A DNA stretch of 64,000 nt, taken from contig SCUS01000166.1 in NCBI GenBank assembly GCA_004297725.1, positions 186,001 to 250,000 on the forward strand. The letters are read 5' to 3'. Below, piece after piece: positions 9,249-18,091 of this stretch. Both the position numbers and the translations under genes were made by a program. Origin of the DNA: Myxococcaceae bacterium (lineage in GTDB: Bacteria > Myxococcota_A > Polyangia > Polyangiales > Ga0077539). Under the pieces are notes generated by a model. It was given only the letters and a program-made list of their open reading frames with translations. It was not told the DNA's origin and made no database searches. The stretch's first letter is position 1, and each line of letters starts with the position of its first letter.

Positions 9249-9292
9249 CAGGGCCGAGCGATGCACTCTTGGTGAAATCACGACGCTCGCAC

Positions 9293-10231
9293 ATGCCGCT
9301 GGAGACCGCCGATCGACTCCGCGTGACGGAGCCGAACCTCCCGCTCATCCGCACCCCCGTCCCTCCGCCGCCCCCTCGGCTGGGATCGCTGGTCATCGTG
9401 CACTCCAACGACCTGCGCGAGGTCTGCCGTCGCTACGAGCTCGACCCGCTCGTGGGGCGCTACACCATCGGGCGCGCCGAGGGCTGCGCGGTGCTGCTCG
9501 ACCACCCGCGGGTCTCCCGAGCGCACGCCCACCTGGAGTTTCGCGAGGGCGAGTGGTGGCTGGTCGACGACGGCAGCACCAACGGCACCGTGGTCAACGA
9601 CGTGCCCGCGGAGGTGCGGCGGCTGTCGAGCGGCGACTGCATCCAGATCGTCGGGACGGTGTTCAAGTACATCGCCGGGAGCGACATCGAGGGGCAGTAC
9701 TTCGCCACCATCCGCACGGCGATGATCACCGACGGGCTCACCCGCGCGCTCACCCACGCGGCCTTCCGCGAGCGGCTCGACAGCGAGTTCCGCCGGTCGC
9801 GGCGCTACCGCCGCCCGCTCTCCCTGGTGCTCATCGACCTCGACTACTTCAAGCAGGTCAACGACAGCCACGGGCACCTCACCGGCGACACGGTGCTGCG
9901 CGACTTCGCGGGGATGATCCTCTCCCGGGTGCGCCGCGAGGAGTCGCTGGGGCGCCTCGGGGGCGAGGAGTTCGCCATCCTGCTGCCGGAGACCGAGCTC
10001 GCGGGCGCCAAGGTGCTCGCGCGCGACCTGCAAGACCGGGTGCGCGCCGCGCGCTGGGAGGCCTCCGGGGCCACGGTGCAGATCACGGCCTCCTTCGGGG
10101 TGGTCTCGCTCACCGCCACGATGACCGCGCCGGAGGCCCTTCTCGAGCGGGCGGACGCGCTGCTCTACGCGGCCAAGGGCGCGGGCCGCAACCGCATGGT
10201 GGCCGACGAGCCCGACGCCTCCGAGGGCTGA
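9293..10231 (+). CDS. FHA domain diguanylate cyclase (GGDEF)
   Basis: A 312-residue cytoplasmic protein. An N-terminal FHA domain (about 30-125; GRYTIGRAEGC, SRAHAHLEF, DGSTNGTVVND) binds phosphothreonine peptides. A C-terminal GGDEF domain (about 145-305) makes c-di-GMP from two GTP. The active-site motif is GGEEF at 224-228, and metal and substrate residues are in DLDYFKQVNDSHGH. The allosteric I-site is RREE (215-218), RxxE in place of RxxD, so product inhibition may be weakened. The FHA part probably couples the cyclase to Ser/Thr kinases, of which three are encoded in this window. The ATG at 9293 is preferred because a promoter at 9219-9248 precedes it. Confidence 0.9.
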   Translation: MPLETADRLRVTEPNLPLIRTPVPPPPPRLGSLVIVHSNDLREVCRRYELDPLVGRYTIGRAEGCAVLLDHPRVSRAHAHLEFREGEWWLVDDGSTNGTVVNDVPAEVRRLSSGDCIQIVGTVFKYIAGSDIEGQYFATIRTAMITDGLTRALTHAAFRERLDSEFRRSRRYRRPLSLVLIDLDYFKQVNDSHGHLTGDTVLRDFAGMILSRVRREESLGRLGGEEFAILLPETELAGAKVLARDLQDRVRAARWEASGATVQITASFGVVSLTATMTAPEALLERADALLYAAKGAGRNRMVADEPDASEG

Positions 10232-10247
10232 GAGGGTTTTAACCCTC
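10232..10247. terminator. Compact shared terminator hairpin
   Basis: GAGGGT (10232-10237), loop TTTA, ACCCTC (10242-10247). It starts one base after the GGDEF stop and contains the TAA stop of the converging histidine kinase gene, with T and A residues at the apex, so it can serve both strands. Confidence 0.55.
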
Positions 10248-11783
10248 GACCGGGATCGCCACCCGGAAGAGCGTCCCCGTGGGTGTGACGGAGTGCACCG
10301 TGACGTCGCCGCCGTGCGCCCGCGCGATGTGCTTCACCAGCGAGAGCCCGATGCCCGTCCCCCGCGGACCGCCGGAGCGCACCGCGCGCCCGCGGTAGAA
10401 GCGCTCGAAGATCTTCCGGGCGTCCTCCGGGTCGATGCCGGGCCCGCGGTCCTGCACCTCGACGATGGCCCTGGCGCCCTCCTGCCGCGCGCGCACCACC
10501 ACCGTGTCGGTGTCCCCGGCGTACTTGAACGCGTTGTCGAGGAGGTTGAACAGCAGCACCTGCATCGCCCGCGGGTCGAGGCGCACCGGCGCGATGCCGT
10601 CGGCGATCTCCGTCACCAGCGCGGGCCGCTCGTGGTGCGTGCGGAAGCGAAACGCCTCCACGTCGCGCAGCACCGTCGCCCCGAGGTCCGCGGAGGAGAA
10701 CTCGTAGGCGGCCCGGCCCTGCTCCAGCCGCGCGAAATCCAGCACGTTCTCGATGAGCGCGCTCAGCCGCTCGCTCTCTCGCACGATGATCTCGAGGTAC
10801 TGCGCCCGCTTCTCCGGCGTCGGCGCCCGCTCCTTGGCGAGCATCTCGCCGAACATCCGGATGAGCGACAGCGGGGTCTTCAGCTCGTGCGACACGGTGG
10901 CGATGAAGTCGCTCTTGAGCGTGTTGAGCTGCTCCTCCTGCCGCGCCGCGAAGAGCAGAAACGACACGCCCGCCAGGATCACCAGCAGCGACGCGCCCAC
11001 GTAGGACCCCTCGACCACGCCGCGGCGTCGGGCGCTCGCCTCCAGCTCCGGCGCCTGCCTCGGGGCGATCGCGAGGCGCCACTTGTAGAGCGTCGTGGGA
11101 AACCTCGTCGACACCAGGAACTCCCCCGCCGCGGTGAGCGAGCGCCCGATCACGATGCGGTTGTTCTCGTCGGTGATGTTGAAGCGCCCGCGCGCGAGCG
11201 GGTCGTCGAAGAGCTTGGGCAGCAGCTCGTGGCGGATGTAGTCGAGGTCGGCCTCGAGCACGACGTAGTAGCGCCGCCCGGCGGTCTCGCGCGTGCTGTA
11301 GGAGAGCAGCACGCTGCGCCCGTCGATGGCGCCGTGCCAGTGGCGGTGCGCGCCCGCGGGCTCGGTGGCGAGGTGCATCTCCGCCAGCAGCCGGCCGGTG
11401 ACCCAGCCCACGAGCTCCGAGCGGTCGTCGTCCTCACGGTGCGCCACGACCCGCAGCGGGCGCATCGCCTCGTCGAGCACGAGCACCGAGCGCACCGTCG
11501 GGGAGATGCGCTCCGCGAGGTCGGGCCAGCGCTGCGCCAGCGTGTCGAGGTCGTCGGGGTTGACCAGGTGCAGCACCGCGTTGTCGCCGGCGATCACCGT
11601 GGCCTCGACGCGGTCGATCTTCTCGCGCACGAGCAGCACGGTGCTCTCGATGACCGAGCGCTCGCCCAGCGCCGCGAGCGCCGACGAGGTGCGCCACGAC
11701 CACCACGCCAGGAAGCCCGACGCCACCACCACCGCCGCCAGCAGGACGGCCCGCAGCAGTACCCTCGCTCGGACCGTCAGCAC
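10239..11783 (-). CDS. Membrane-bound sensor histidine kinase
   Basis: A 514-residue kinase. TM1 (about 8-28), a periplasmic sensor region (about 30-260) and TM2 (about 261-281) are followed by the HisKA dimerisation domain with phospho-acceptor His299 in VSHELKTPLSLIRMFGEML. The HATPase_c domain has the N box (LDNAFKYAG), G1 (DRGPGID), F box (IFERFYRG) and G2 (GTGIGLSLV). No receiver domain is fused and no response regulator lies next to it, so it is an orphan in this window. A HAMP domain is not evident between TM2 and HisKA. It converges with the FHA-GGDEF gene on a shared terminator; a functional link is only inferred from proximity. Confidence 0.93.
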   Translation of the reverse strand: MLTVRARVLLRAVLLAAVVVASGFLAWWSWRTSSALAALGERSVIESTVLLVREKIDRVEATVIAGDNAVLHLVNPDDLDTLAQRWPDLAERISPTVRSVLVLDEAMRPLRVVAHREDDDRSELVGWVTGRLLAEMHLATEPAGAHRHWHGAIDGRSVLLSYSTRETAGRRYYVVLEADLDYIRHELLPKLFDDPLARGRFNITDENNRIVIGRSLTAAGEFLVSTRFPTTLYKWRLAIAPRQAPELEASARRRGVVEGSYVGASLLVILAGVSFLLFAARQEEQLNTLKSDFIATVSHELKTPLSLIRMFGEMLAKERAPTPEKRAQYLEIIVRESERLSALIENVLDFARLEQGRAAYEFSSADLGATVLRDVEAFRFRTHHERPALVTEIADGIAPVRLDPRAMQVLLFNLLDNAFKYAGDTDTVVVRARQEGARAIVEVQDRGPGIDPEDARKIFERFYRGRAVRSGGPRGTGIGLSLVKHIARAHGGDVTVHSVTPTGTLFRVAIPVEG

Positions 11784-11907
11784 GGCGGCGATCCTATACC
11801 CCCGCGCGCTCTTGCGCCCGCGCCCCGCTTGGGGTTGTAGTCCCCGGCAAGCGCCCGGGTGGTCCGTGCTGTCCTCTTCTTACGCTCCGGGTAAAGGTGC
11901 TCCGGTC

Positions 11908-12462
11908 ATGGTGAAGCTTCGTCGTTCGTGGTGGGTCCTCGCGCTGCTCGGCGCGCTCGCGCCAGCCTGCAAGAGCAAGCAGCCGGTCAACGGCCAGTGC
12001 GTCTTCAACTCCGACTGCGACGAGACCCAGAGCCTCATCTGCGCGGGCCGCTACTGCCGCCAGCAGTGCAACCTCGCGGCCCCGGTGGCCACCCGCAGCC
12101 GCGACTGCCCCGCCAACACCCTCTGCCAGCCCGCCGCGCAGCTCAACAACATCGGCGCCTGCCTCCCCATCGGCGACAACGGCTACTGCGTCTACCACTC
12201 GGAGTGCTCGCCCCCCTTCGTCTGCAACATCGACGGCCGCTGCTCGTCGCAGTGCCGCGAGGCCCGCGACTGCATCGCCATCTCCCTCGACCCCGCCGCC
12301 GTGTGCCTCGTCACCGACGACGTGGGCACCTGCTCGTTCCGCGACGGCGGCGCGCGCCCGATGCCCGCCGACCAGGACTCCGGCTCGACCGCGGACTCGG
12401 GCTCGACCGCGGACTCCGGCACGGCCACCGACGCCGCATCGACCATCGACGCCTCGCTCTGA
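11908..12462 (+). CDS. Cys-rich lipoprotein with Asp/Ser/Thr tail
   Basis: A 184-residue protein. The basic start MVKLRRSWW and a hydrophobic stretch end in the lipobox ALAPAC (Cys21). The mature domain (about 25-150) has some 18 Cys in spaced pairs (CVFNSDCDE, CRQQCN, CREARDC), suggesting several disulfides. It ends in a low-complexity linker with a repeated DSGSTADSGSTA unit. It is a secreted, lipid-anchored surface protein of unknown role. It lies 70 bases before a Ser/Thr kinase gene on the same strand. ATG 11908 is chosen since upstream in-frame codons overlap the divergent kinase gene in a shadow frame. Confidence 0.75.
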   Translation: MVKLRRSWWVLALLGALAPACKSKQPVNGQCVFNSDCDETQSLICAGRYCRQQCNLAAPVATRSRDCPANTLCQPAAQLNNIGACLPIGDNGYCVYHSECSPPFVCNIDGRCSSQCREARDCIAISLDPAAVCLVTDDVGTCSFRDGGARPMPADQDSGSTADSGSTADSGTATDAASTIDASL

Positions 12463-12532
12463 CCCCCGTCGACCCGCCGGCGGGCGGTTGCTCGCGACAC
12501 GACCGCGCCGGTTCCGCTACGCTCCCTCCCCG

Positions 12533-14125
12533 ATGATGCCTTCCAACGCCGCGCACGAACGTCCGCTCGGTGTCTCGCCGGGCGACGTCATCGGCGGCCG
12601 CTACGAGATCATCCGGGTGCTCGGGGTCGGAGGTACCGGGGCGGTCTTCGAGGCGCGGCACCGCACCATCCAGCGCACCGTCGCGGTGAAGCTCCTGCTG
12701 CCCGAGATCGCGCTCTCCAACCCGGCGGTGCCGCAGCGCTTCCTCCAGGAGGCCCGCACCTCCAACGAGGTGCGCCACAAGAACATCGTGGAGGTGCTCG
12801 ACTTCGGCAACGACCAGGGGCGGCTCTTCATGGTGATGGAGTTCCTCGAGGGGGAGAACCTCGGGGCGCTCATCAAGCGCGAGGCGCCGCTCAGCCCCGG
12901 GGTGATCATCCGTCTGCTCGACCCCATCATGTCCGCGCTCGCCCTCGCGCACAGCCGCGGCATCGTGCACCGCGACGTCAAGCCGCAGAACATCTTCCTC
13001 TCGCGCACCCCGGGCGACGACGACATCACCCCGAAGCTCATCGACTTCGGCATCGCCAAGCGCATCGTCACCGACGACGTGGGCCTCACCGCCACGGGGA
13101 TGATCCTCGGCACCCCGGCGTACATGCCTCCGGAGCAGGCCACCGGCGGCTCGAAGGGCGTCACCCCCGCGGCCGACCAGTACGCCCTCGGGGCCATCCT
13201 CTACGAGGCCCTCACCGGCTCGGTGCCCCACCAGGCCGACTCGTACCCCGCGATGCTGGTGGCCATCGTCACCGGCCCCGCCCCGGACATCCGCCACCTT
13301 CGGCCCGACCTCGACCCGGCGCTCGCCGCGGTCATCATGCGCGCCCTCGCGTACGAGCCCTCGCATCGCTTCTCGTCGCTCTACGAGATGCGCGACGCGC
13401 TCGCGCCCTTCCGCGACGACCACGCCCGCGGCCCCGTCTCCCGCCCCGGGGCGCCCGCCTCGGTGCTCCACCAGCAGACCCGCCCCGACGGCACGCCGGG
13501 GCCCGACGAGGCCCGCCGCGCCGCGCTCGCCCGCTCCCCCGGCGCGCTCCCGCCGATGGTGATCTCCCCCACCGAGCCCCCGAGGGCGCAGCCCGGCGGA
13601 AGGGCCCTCCCGTGGATCGCCGGGGTCATCGGCGTGGTCGCGCTCGGGATGATGCTCCTGGCGGGCTCCCTCGCCGCCAGCCGACGGGCCCGGCTCTCGG
13701 CTCCGCCGCCCGCGCCGGTGGCCGCCCCGAGGGCGCCGGGCGCCAGCGTCGATGGGGACAACGTCACCTTCCGCATCGACGTCGACCCTCCGACCGCCAC
13801 CATCGCCCTCGACGGCACCGTCGTCGGCCAGGGTCACGCAGAGCTCCTCCGCCCTCGCGACGGCCGGCGCTACCAGCTCCGGCTGAGCGCCCCGGGGCAC
13901 GCCAACGTGAGCGACGTCCTCGTGGCCGGCGCCGACGCCCGCATCTCCCGCGTGCTCGCCCCGCTCGTCGCCCCCGCCGCCCCCGCCGTCCCCGCCGCCC
14001 CGGCGGTGCTGATCCGCACCGCGCCGCCGGCTGCGCCCACGCCCTTCCCCTCGGTGACCCCGACCCCTGCGCGCCCGCACGATCGTCGGCACCCGATGAT
14101 CGACCGCAACAACCCTTTCGAGTAG
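12533..14125 (+). CDS. Hanks-type Ser/Thr protein kinase with TM anchor and PEGA-like periplasmic domain
   Basis: A 530-residue kinase. The catalytic domain spans about 24-285: glycine loop LGVGGTGAVFEA, Lys53 (AVKLL), catalytic loop HRDVKPQN (146-153, Asp148), DFG (171-173) and the P+1 element GTPAYMPPEQA. A Pro-rich juxtamembrane region leads to a TM helix near 362-382 (WIAGVIGVVALGMMLL) and an extracytoplasmic PEGA-like domain (about 408-480; DVDPPTATIALDGTVVG), then an Ala/Pro-rich tail. It phosphorylates Ser/Thr on unknown substrates, with the external PEGA domain a likely sensor. The start MMPSNAAHERPL is chosen over an upstream ATG at 12488. A TPR/PEGA protein follows after 20 bases, probably in the same operon. 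Confidence 0.92.
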   Translation: MMPSNAAHERPLGVSPGDVIGGRYEIIRVLGVGGTGAVFEARHRTIQRTVAVKLLLPEIALSNPAVPQRFLQEARTSNEVRHKNIVEVLDFGNDQGRLFMVMEFLEGENLGALIKREAPLSPGVIIRLLDPIMSALALAHSRGIVHRDVKPQNIFLSRTPGDDDITPKLIDFGIAKRIVTDDVGLTATGMILGTPAYMPPEQATGGSKGVTPAADQYALGAILYEALTGSVPHQADSYPAMLVAIVTGPAPDIRHLRPDLDPALAAVIMRALAYEPSHRFSSLYEMRDALAPFRDDHARGPVSRPGAPASVLHQQTRPDGTPGPDEARRAALARSPGALPPMVISPTEPPRAQPGGRALPWIAGVIGVVALGMMLLAGSLAASRRARLSAPPPAPVAAPRAPGASVDGDNVTFRIDVDPPTATIALDGTVVGQGHAELLRPRDGRRYQLRLSAPGHANVSDVLVAGADARISRVLAPLVAPAAPAVPAAPAVLIRTAPPAAPTPFPSVTPTPARPHDRRHPMIDRNNPFE

Positions 14126-14145
14126 ATCGGGCCCCAACCCTTCCC

Positions 14146-15591
14146 ATGCGACTGCACCGAACCGCCCTCGCCCTCTGCCTCGCCCTCGGCCCGGCCACCG
14201 CGCTCGCGCAGCAGCCGCCGCCCCCTCCGGCCGCCATCGCCGAGGCCCGGGAGCGCTACCAGCGCGGCATCGACCTCTTCGAGGAGCGCAACTACGACGC
14301 CGCGATGGCGGAGTTTCAGCGCGCCTACGAGCTCACGCACAACCCCGCGGTGCTCTTCAACATCAGCGCGACGCACGAGCTCACGGGGCACTTCGTCGAG
14401 GCCCTCGACGCCATGCTCGACTACGAGCGCCGCGCCCCCGCCGCCGCCGTGCAGCAGCGCCGGGCCGACGTCGACGCCGCCCTCGGCCGGCTGCGCTCCC
14501 GCATCGGCACCATCGTGATCCGCTTCGAGGCCGCGGGGCTCGACGTGCGCGTCGACGGCCTGCAGCGCCCGCGCTCGTCGGGCAACATCGAGCTGCGCGT
14601 CGCGGCCGGCCGCCACCGGGTGTCGCTCTCCGCGCCGCACTACCAGTCCCGCGAGGCGGAGTTCGACGTCGCCGGCGGGAGCACCATCGTCGTCTCCGAG
14701 CCGCTCACGCCCGAGCGCGCCTTCATGGCCGTGGAGTGCAACGTCCACGGCGCCGAGGTGCTCGTCGACGGCCATCCCCTCGCGACCACGCCCGTCACCT
14801 CGCCGCTGCCGGTGCCCGAGGGCAGCCACCACGTGGTGGTGCGTCGCGCCGGGTACACCACCTACGAGACCGACGTGAACTCCGTCGGCGCCGGCGCCCG
14901 GGTGCGCGCCGACCTCGCGTGGGCCGACCCGATGCCGCGGGACGTGGGCGCCCGGGTGACGGTGCAGGCCAACGAGCCCGACATCGTCGCGATGATCGAC
15001 GGCCGGCGCGTCGCCAGCGACGGCACCGCGCTGGTGCCTCCGGGCCGCCACACGCTGCGCGTCGAGCGCGCGGACTTCCTGCCCGACGAGCGCGAGGTCG
15101 ACCTCGCCCCGGGGCGCGACAACGCCCTCTCGGTCTTCCTGCTCCCGACGCCCGCTTACCGGCAGTCGTATTCGTCGAGCCGCCGCCGGGCGCTCATCGC
15201 GGGCGGCGTGGTGCTCGGCGTGGGCGTCGCGGTGCTGGGCGGAGGCGCCGCGCTCTTCTTCCTCAACGAGGGCACCCTGAGCGACGCGATCGCCAGCCGA
15301 GACGCCAACCAGTCCGAGCTCACGGCCTGCGCGCGCATGGCGGTGTGCGCGAGCACTCGCAGCCCCGTGCAGGTCGAGCAGGCGCGCAACGACGCGAGCG
15401 TCGACGTGGACAACGCCACCACGCTTCGCTGGGCCTCGGTGGGCATCATGGGCGCGGGGCTCATCACGTCCATCGTGGGCACGGTGCTGCTCGCGGGCGC
15501 CCCGTCGGGCTCGCGCTTCGAGCGCCAGGCCGCGCTGGTTCCGCGCGTGGGCTTCACCGCGCGCAACCTCCAGCTTGCCTGGAGCTTCTAG
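14146..15591 (+). CDS. TPR and PEGA domain envelope protein
   Basis: A 481-residue protein. The signal peptide ends ATALAQ. A TPR-like helical region (about 30-115; ERYQRGIDLFEERNYDAAMAEFQRAYEL) mediates protein contacts. At least three PEGA repeats follow (about 120-340), with the pattern VDG.....G..EL.V..G.H.V. The C-terminal part has two hydrophobic segments near 350-370 and 425-450 with a polar, two-Cys loop between. It is periplasmic and anchored, probably an assembly scaffold or ligand receptor acting with the kinase encoded 20 bases upstream. The same pair recurs on the other strand at 18088-20610. Confidence 0.85.
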   Translation: MRLHRTALALCLALGPATALAQQPPPPPAAIAEARERYQRGIDLFEERNYDAAMAEFQRAYELTHNPAVLFNISATHELTGHFVEALDAMLDYERRAPAAAVQQRRADVDAALGRLRSRIGTIVIRFEAAGLDVRVDGLQRPRSSGNIELRVAAGRHRVSLSAPHYQSREAEFDVAGGSTIVVSEPLTPERAFMAVECNVHGAEVLVDGHPLATTPVTSPLPVPEGSHHVVVRRAGYTTYETDVNSVGAGARVRADLAWADPMPRDVGARVTVQANEPDIVAMIDGRRVASDGTALVPPGRHTLRVERADFLPDEREVDLAPGRDNALSVFLLPTPAYRQSYSSSRRRALIAGGVVLGVGVAVLGGGAALFFLNEGTLSDAIASRDANQSELTACARMAVCASTRSPVQVEQARNDASVDVDNATTLRWASVGIMGAGLITSIVGTVLLAGAPSGSRFERQAALVPRVGFTARNLQLAWSF

Positions 15592-15610
15592 GAGTAGACG
15601 GGTGAGGGAA

Positions 15611-15628
15611 CCCCCGCGGCGGCGGCGG
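15611..15628. terminator. GC-rich hairpin between convergent genes
   Basis: CCCCCGC (15611-15617), loop GGCG, GCGGGGG (15622-15628): a 7-bp all-GC stem placed between the converging stops of the TPR/PEGA gene (plus) and the NHL lipoprotein gene (minus). No T-run on either side. Confidence 0.5.
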
Positions 15629-15643
15629 GGGGCCCCTCAGGCC

Positions 15644-16810
15644 TCAGCGGGCGGAGATCTCGAGCACGCGGTCTCCGACCGAGTCGACGACGTAGATGCG
15701 GCCCTCGGCGTCGAGGGTGAGGCCCTGGAGGCCGCCCGTGCGCACGGTGGCCGAGAGGTCGAGCCAGTCGATGACCTGGCCGTCGAGGCTGATGGCGTAG
15801 ATGCGAGAGGTCGCGTTGTCGGTCACGTAGAGTCGGCCGCCGGCGAGGGCGAGGCCCGACGGGGCCATCATGCCCACGGTGGCGCCGTCGAGGAGCGTCG
15901 TCGTGCTGGCGCCCATCATGCGGCGCTGCGACGAGCCGTCGTAGTTGGGGCTGATGGAGGTGGTGCTGCGCGCGGTCGACGGGTCGAGCACGGCGATGCG
16001 GTGGTTGCCGGGGTCGGCGAGGTAGACGCGGTTGGCGTCGCGGTCGAACTCGACGTGGCCGGAGACGCCCTCGACGTAGCTGATCTCGCCTTCGGCGAAG
16101 CGCTGCACCACCGCGCCCGAGTGGTCGACGCCGCCCGGCTCGTGCGGCATGCGGAAGTCGTAGCGGGTGAGCGAGTGGTGGTAGCCGTCGACGACCCAGT
16201 AGATGTTGTCGGACTCCCACGCGATGCCCTGGGCGTTGGGGCTGTTGTGGAGCATGTCGATGTGCGAGGCGTGCCCGCCGTCGAAGTCGTCGTAGGCCGA
16301 GAGCCAGAGGCTCGGGCCCATGAAGTCGGCGGGTGAGCCGCGCGGCGGAGGGCCCTGCGTGGGCTCGTCTTCCTCGTGGGCGGTCGCGAGCATGCCCGGG
16401 GCCCCGAAGGCGAGGCTCGAGACGTGGGGCATGAAGTGCGTGTGCTGAGGACCGGCGCGGTTGTCGAAGTCCTGGTCGGCCGCGCCGGCGTTGCGGAGGA
16501 TGGTCATGGAGCTGTCGCCGAAGTTGGCGACCCACAGCTCGCGAGGCGCCTCGGGGTTGAAGGCGACGTCGCGCGGCGTGGCGAGGGTGTGCTCGCCGGT
16601 GGCGATGACCCGCACCTGCACGGCGTCCTCGCGGTGCGTGCCCCGGCCGAGCACCGGGAGCCCCATGGGGCCGGCGTCGACGGCGGCGGAGACGTCTGCG
16701 GTGACCGACGCGTCACCCGCCACGGCGGGGGTCGTCGCGGGGTCGCTGCAGGCCGCGGTGAGGCCTCCCACCAAGGCAAGCGTCCACGTGAAATGTGAAG
16801 AACGGCGCAT
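15644..16810 (-). CDS. NHL-repeat beta-propeller lipoprotein
   Basis: A 388-residue protein. The signal sequence ends in a lipobox (GGLTAAC, Cys21 counted from the chosen ATG). After an Asp/Ala linker, the remainder is built of NHL/SMP-30-like blades, recognisable by segments such as VSGHVEFDRDANRVYLADPG, APSGLALAGGRLYVTDN and QGLTLDAEGRIYVVDSVGD. It is probably a six-bladed propeller exposed on the cell surface, with binding rather than catalysis the likely role. The ATG at 16810 is chosen because AGAGGAG lies nine bases before it; a second ATG at 16819 directly abuts that ribosome site. It is the last gene of a minus-strand run beginning with a Ser/Thr kinase at 20610. Confidence 0.82.
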   Translation of the reverse strand: MRRSSHFTWTLALVGGLTAACSDPATTPAVAGDASVTADVSAAVDAGPMGLPVLGRGTHREDAVQVRVIATGEHTLATPRDVAFNPEAPRELWVANFGDSSMTILRNAGAADQDFDNRAGPQHTHFMPHVSSLAFGAPGMLATAHEEDEPTQGPPPRGSPADFMGPSLWLSAYDDFDGGHASHIDMLHNSPNAQGIAWESDNIYWVVDGYHHSLTRYDFRMPHEPGGVDHSGAVVQRFAEGEISYVEGVSGHVEFDRDANRVYLADPGNHRIAVLDPSTARSTTSISPNYDGSSQRRMMGASTTTLLDGATVGMMAPSGLALAGGRLYVTDNATSRIYAISLDGQVIDWLDLSATVRTGGLQGLTLDAEGRIYVVDSVGDRVLEISAR

Positions 16811-16930
16811 CCAGTACATCTCCTCTGAGGGGAACTTGATTTAGACCAAGTCCGCAAACCGAGCAAAGAGCGGCGGCGCCGCCACATCCGCGCGCTCCTC
16901 GACGGTCGAGCTGGACCTCGCGGCCTGCGA

Positions 16931-18091
16931 TCAGAGCAGGACGTCGTCGTCGACCGCGGCGTCGACGGGCTCGACCTGCGCGTCGCTCGCGTCCTGCGCG
17001 ATGCCCGCGTCGGTCGCGACCGGCCGAGGCACGGCCGTCGCCGGGATGCGATCGCAGACGGTCATGCCCGCGTCGTGCGCGCCCTCGTAGCAGAGCACGA
17101 ACTCCGGAGCAGGGGTCCGCACGCCGTCGCCGCCGAGGTAGAACACCGTCGCCATGCGCGAGCGCTGCAGCAGGTCGCCCTTGAGCCCCACGCGATCGCT
17201 CCGGGCGAGGACGTCTTCGGAGACGGCCTGCGCGGCGAGCTGCACCGAGTACATGGCGGGCAGATCGGCGGCCCCGCGCCAGGCGGTGTCGCAGTCGAAG
17301 CCCGCGCCGCCGACCGGGGCCGTCTGCCCGTAGGGGATGTTGCTGGCGAAGAGCACGTTGACGAAGGGCAGCGGGCTGGACGGCGGCAGGCTGTAGTTGA
17401 TCGAGAGGTTGATGCGCTCGCCGGCGGCCCCGAGGGAGGCGTGCACCGCGCGCACGTCGAGGGTGCTGCTGGGGCAGGTGGTGCAGGCCTGGTCGCTGAG
17501 CAGCCCGAGGAGCCCGAAGAGCCGACCGTCGCCGCCGTACTCGCTGGTGAAGAGCAGCGTCGACTGGCTCTGCGGGTTGACGTTCACCGTGAGCGACGCG
17601 ATGGCTCCGCCCGCGACGGCGGCGCCGGAGCAGTCCGTCCCCTGAGGCACGAGCGCGAACTGCCAGCGGTCGTTGGGCGAGACCACCGGGCTGTTGAGCG
17701 AGAAGTGCTGAGACACCATGGCGTACCCGACGCCGGCGCTCGGCCAGTCGTTGGCGGGCAGCGGCGCGTACGGTCCGTCGGAGTTCTGGCGACGCATGCA
17801 GAGCCTGACGGGCCCGAGGCCCGCCGCCATGTGCGCGAGGCGGATCATCGCGTTGCCCGGCGCGGGGCATCGGGGGTTGGCCCCGTCGACGGCGGGAGGC
17901 AGGTCGGCGGCGGGAAGGTCGGGGGGAGGCGTCGGCTTGTCGACGAGGACGGAGCCCGCGTCGAAGCCCGCGTCGAAGCCCGCGTCGGCGGTCACGCCGG
18001 TCTCCGGCGAGCCGTAGGGCACGCGGAACTCGTCGAAGTCGAGGATGCACCCGCTGGTGCACGCGAGCAGGGCGAGGAGGCCGCGCTTCAC
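16931..18091 (-). CDS. Lipoprotein with DUF4397-like domain
   Basis: A 386-residue protein starting at GTG 18091, overlapping the TGA of the upstream TPR/PEGA gene (GTGA). The signal peptide ends in TSGC (Cys15). An Asp/Ala/Pro linker with FDAGFDAG repeats leads to a beta-rich body whose elements (MIRLAHMAAGLGPVRLC, TLDVRAVHASLGAAGERINL) match the DUF4397 pattern of surface beta-sandwich repeats. The C-terminus returns to Asp/Ala low complexity (DAGIAQDASDAQVEPVDAAV). It is a secreted surface lipoprotein, function unknown. Coupling to the kinase/PEGA operon suggests that it is a partner or reporter of the same envelope system. Confidence 0.72.
   Translation of the reverse strand: MKRGLLALLACTSGCILDFDEFRVPYGSPETGVTADAGFDAGFDAGSVLVDKPTPPPDLPAADLPPAVDGANPRCPAPGNAMIRLAHMAAGLGPVRLCMRRQNSDGPYAPLPANDWPSAGVGYAMVSQHFSLNSPVVSPNDRWQFALVPQGTDCSGAAVAGGAIASLTVNVNPQSQSTLLFTSEYGGDGRLFGLLGLLSDQACTTCPSSTLDVRAVHASLGAAGERINLSINYSLPPSSPLPFVNVLFASNIPYGQTAPVGGAGFDCDTAWRGAADLPAMYSVQLAAQAVSEDVLARSDRVGLKGDLLQRSRMATVFYLGGDGVRTPAPEFVLCYEGAHDAGMTVCDRIPATAVPRPVATDAGIAQDASDAQVEPVDAAVDDDVLL

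Noticed and set aside
9161..9292. ATG 9161 as the start of the FHA-GGDEF gene
   Set aside because: A sigma-70-like promoter at 9219-9248 lies downstream of it, and the extra residues are not domain-like.
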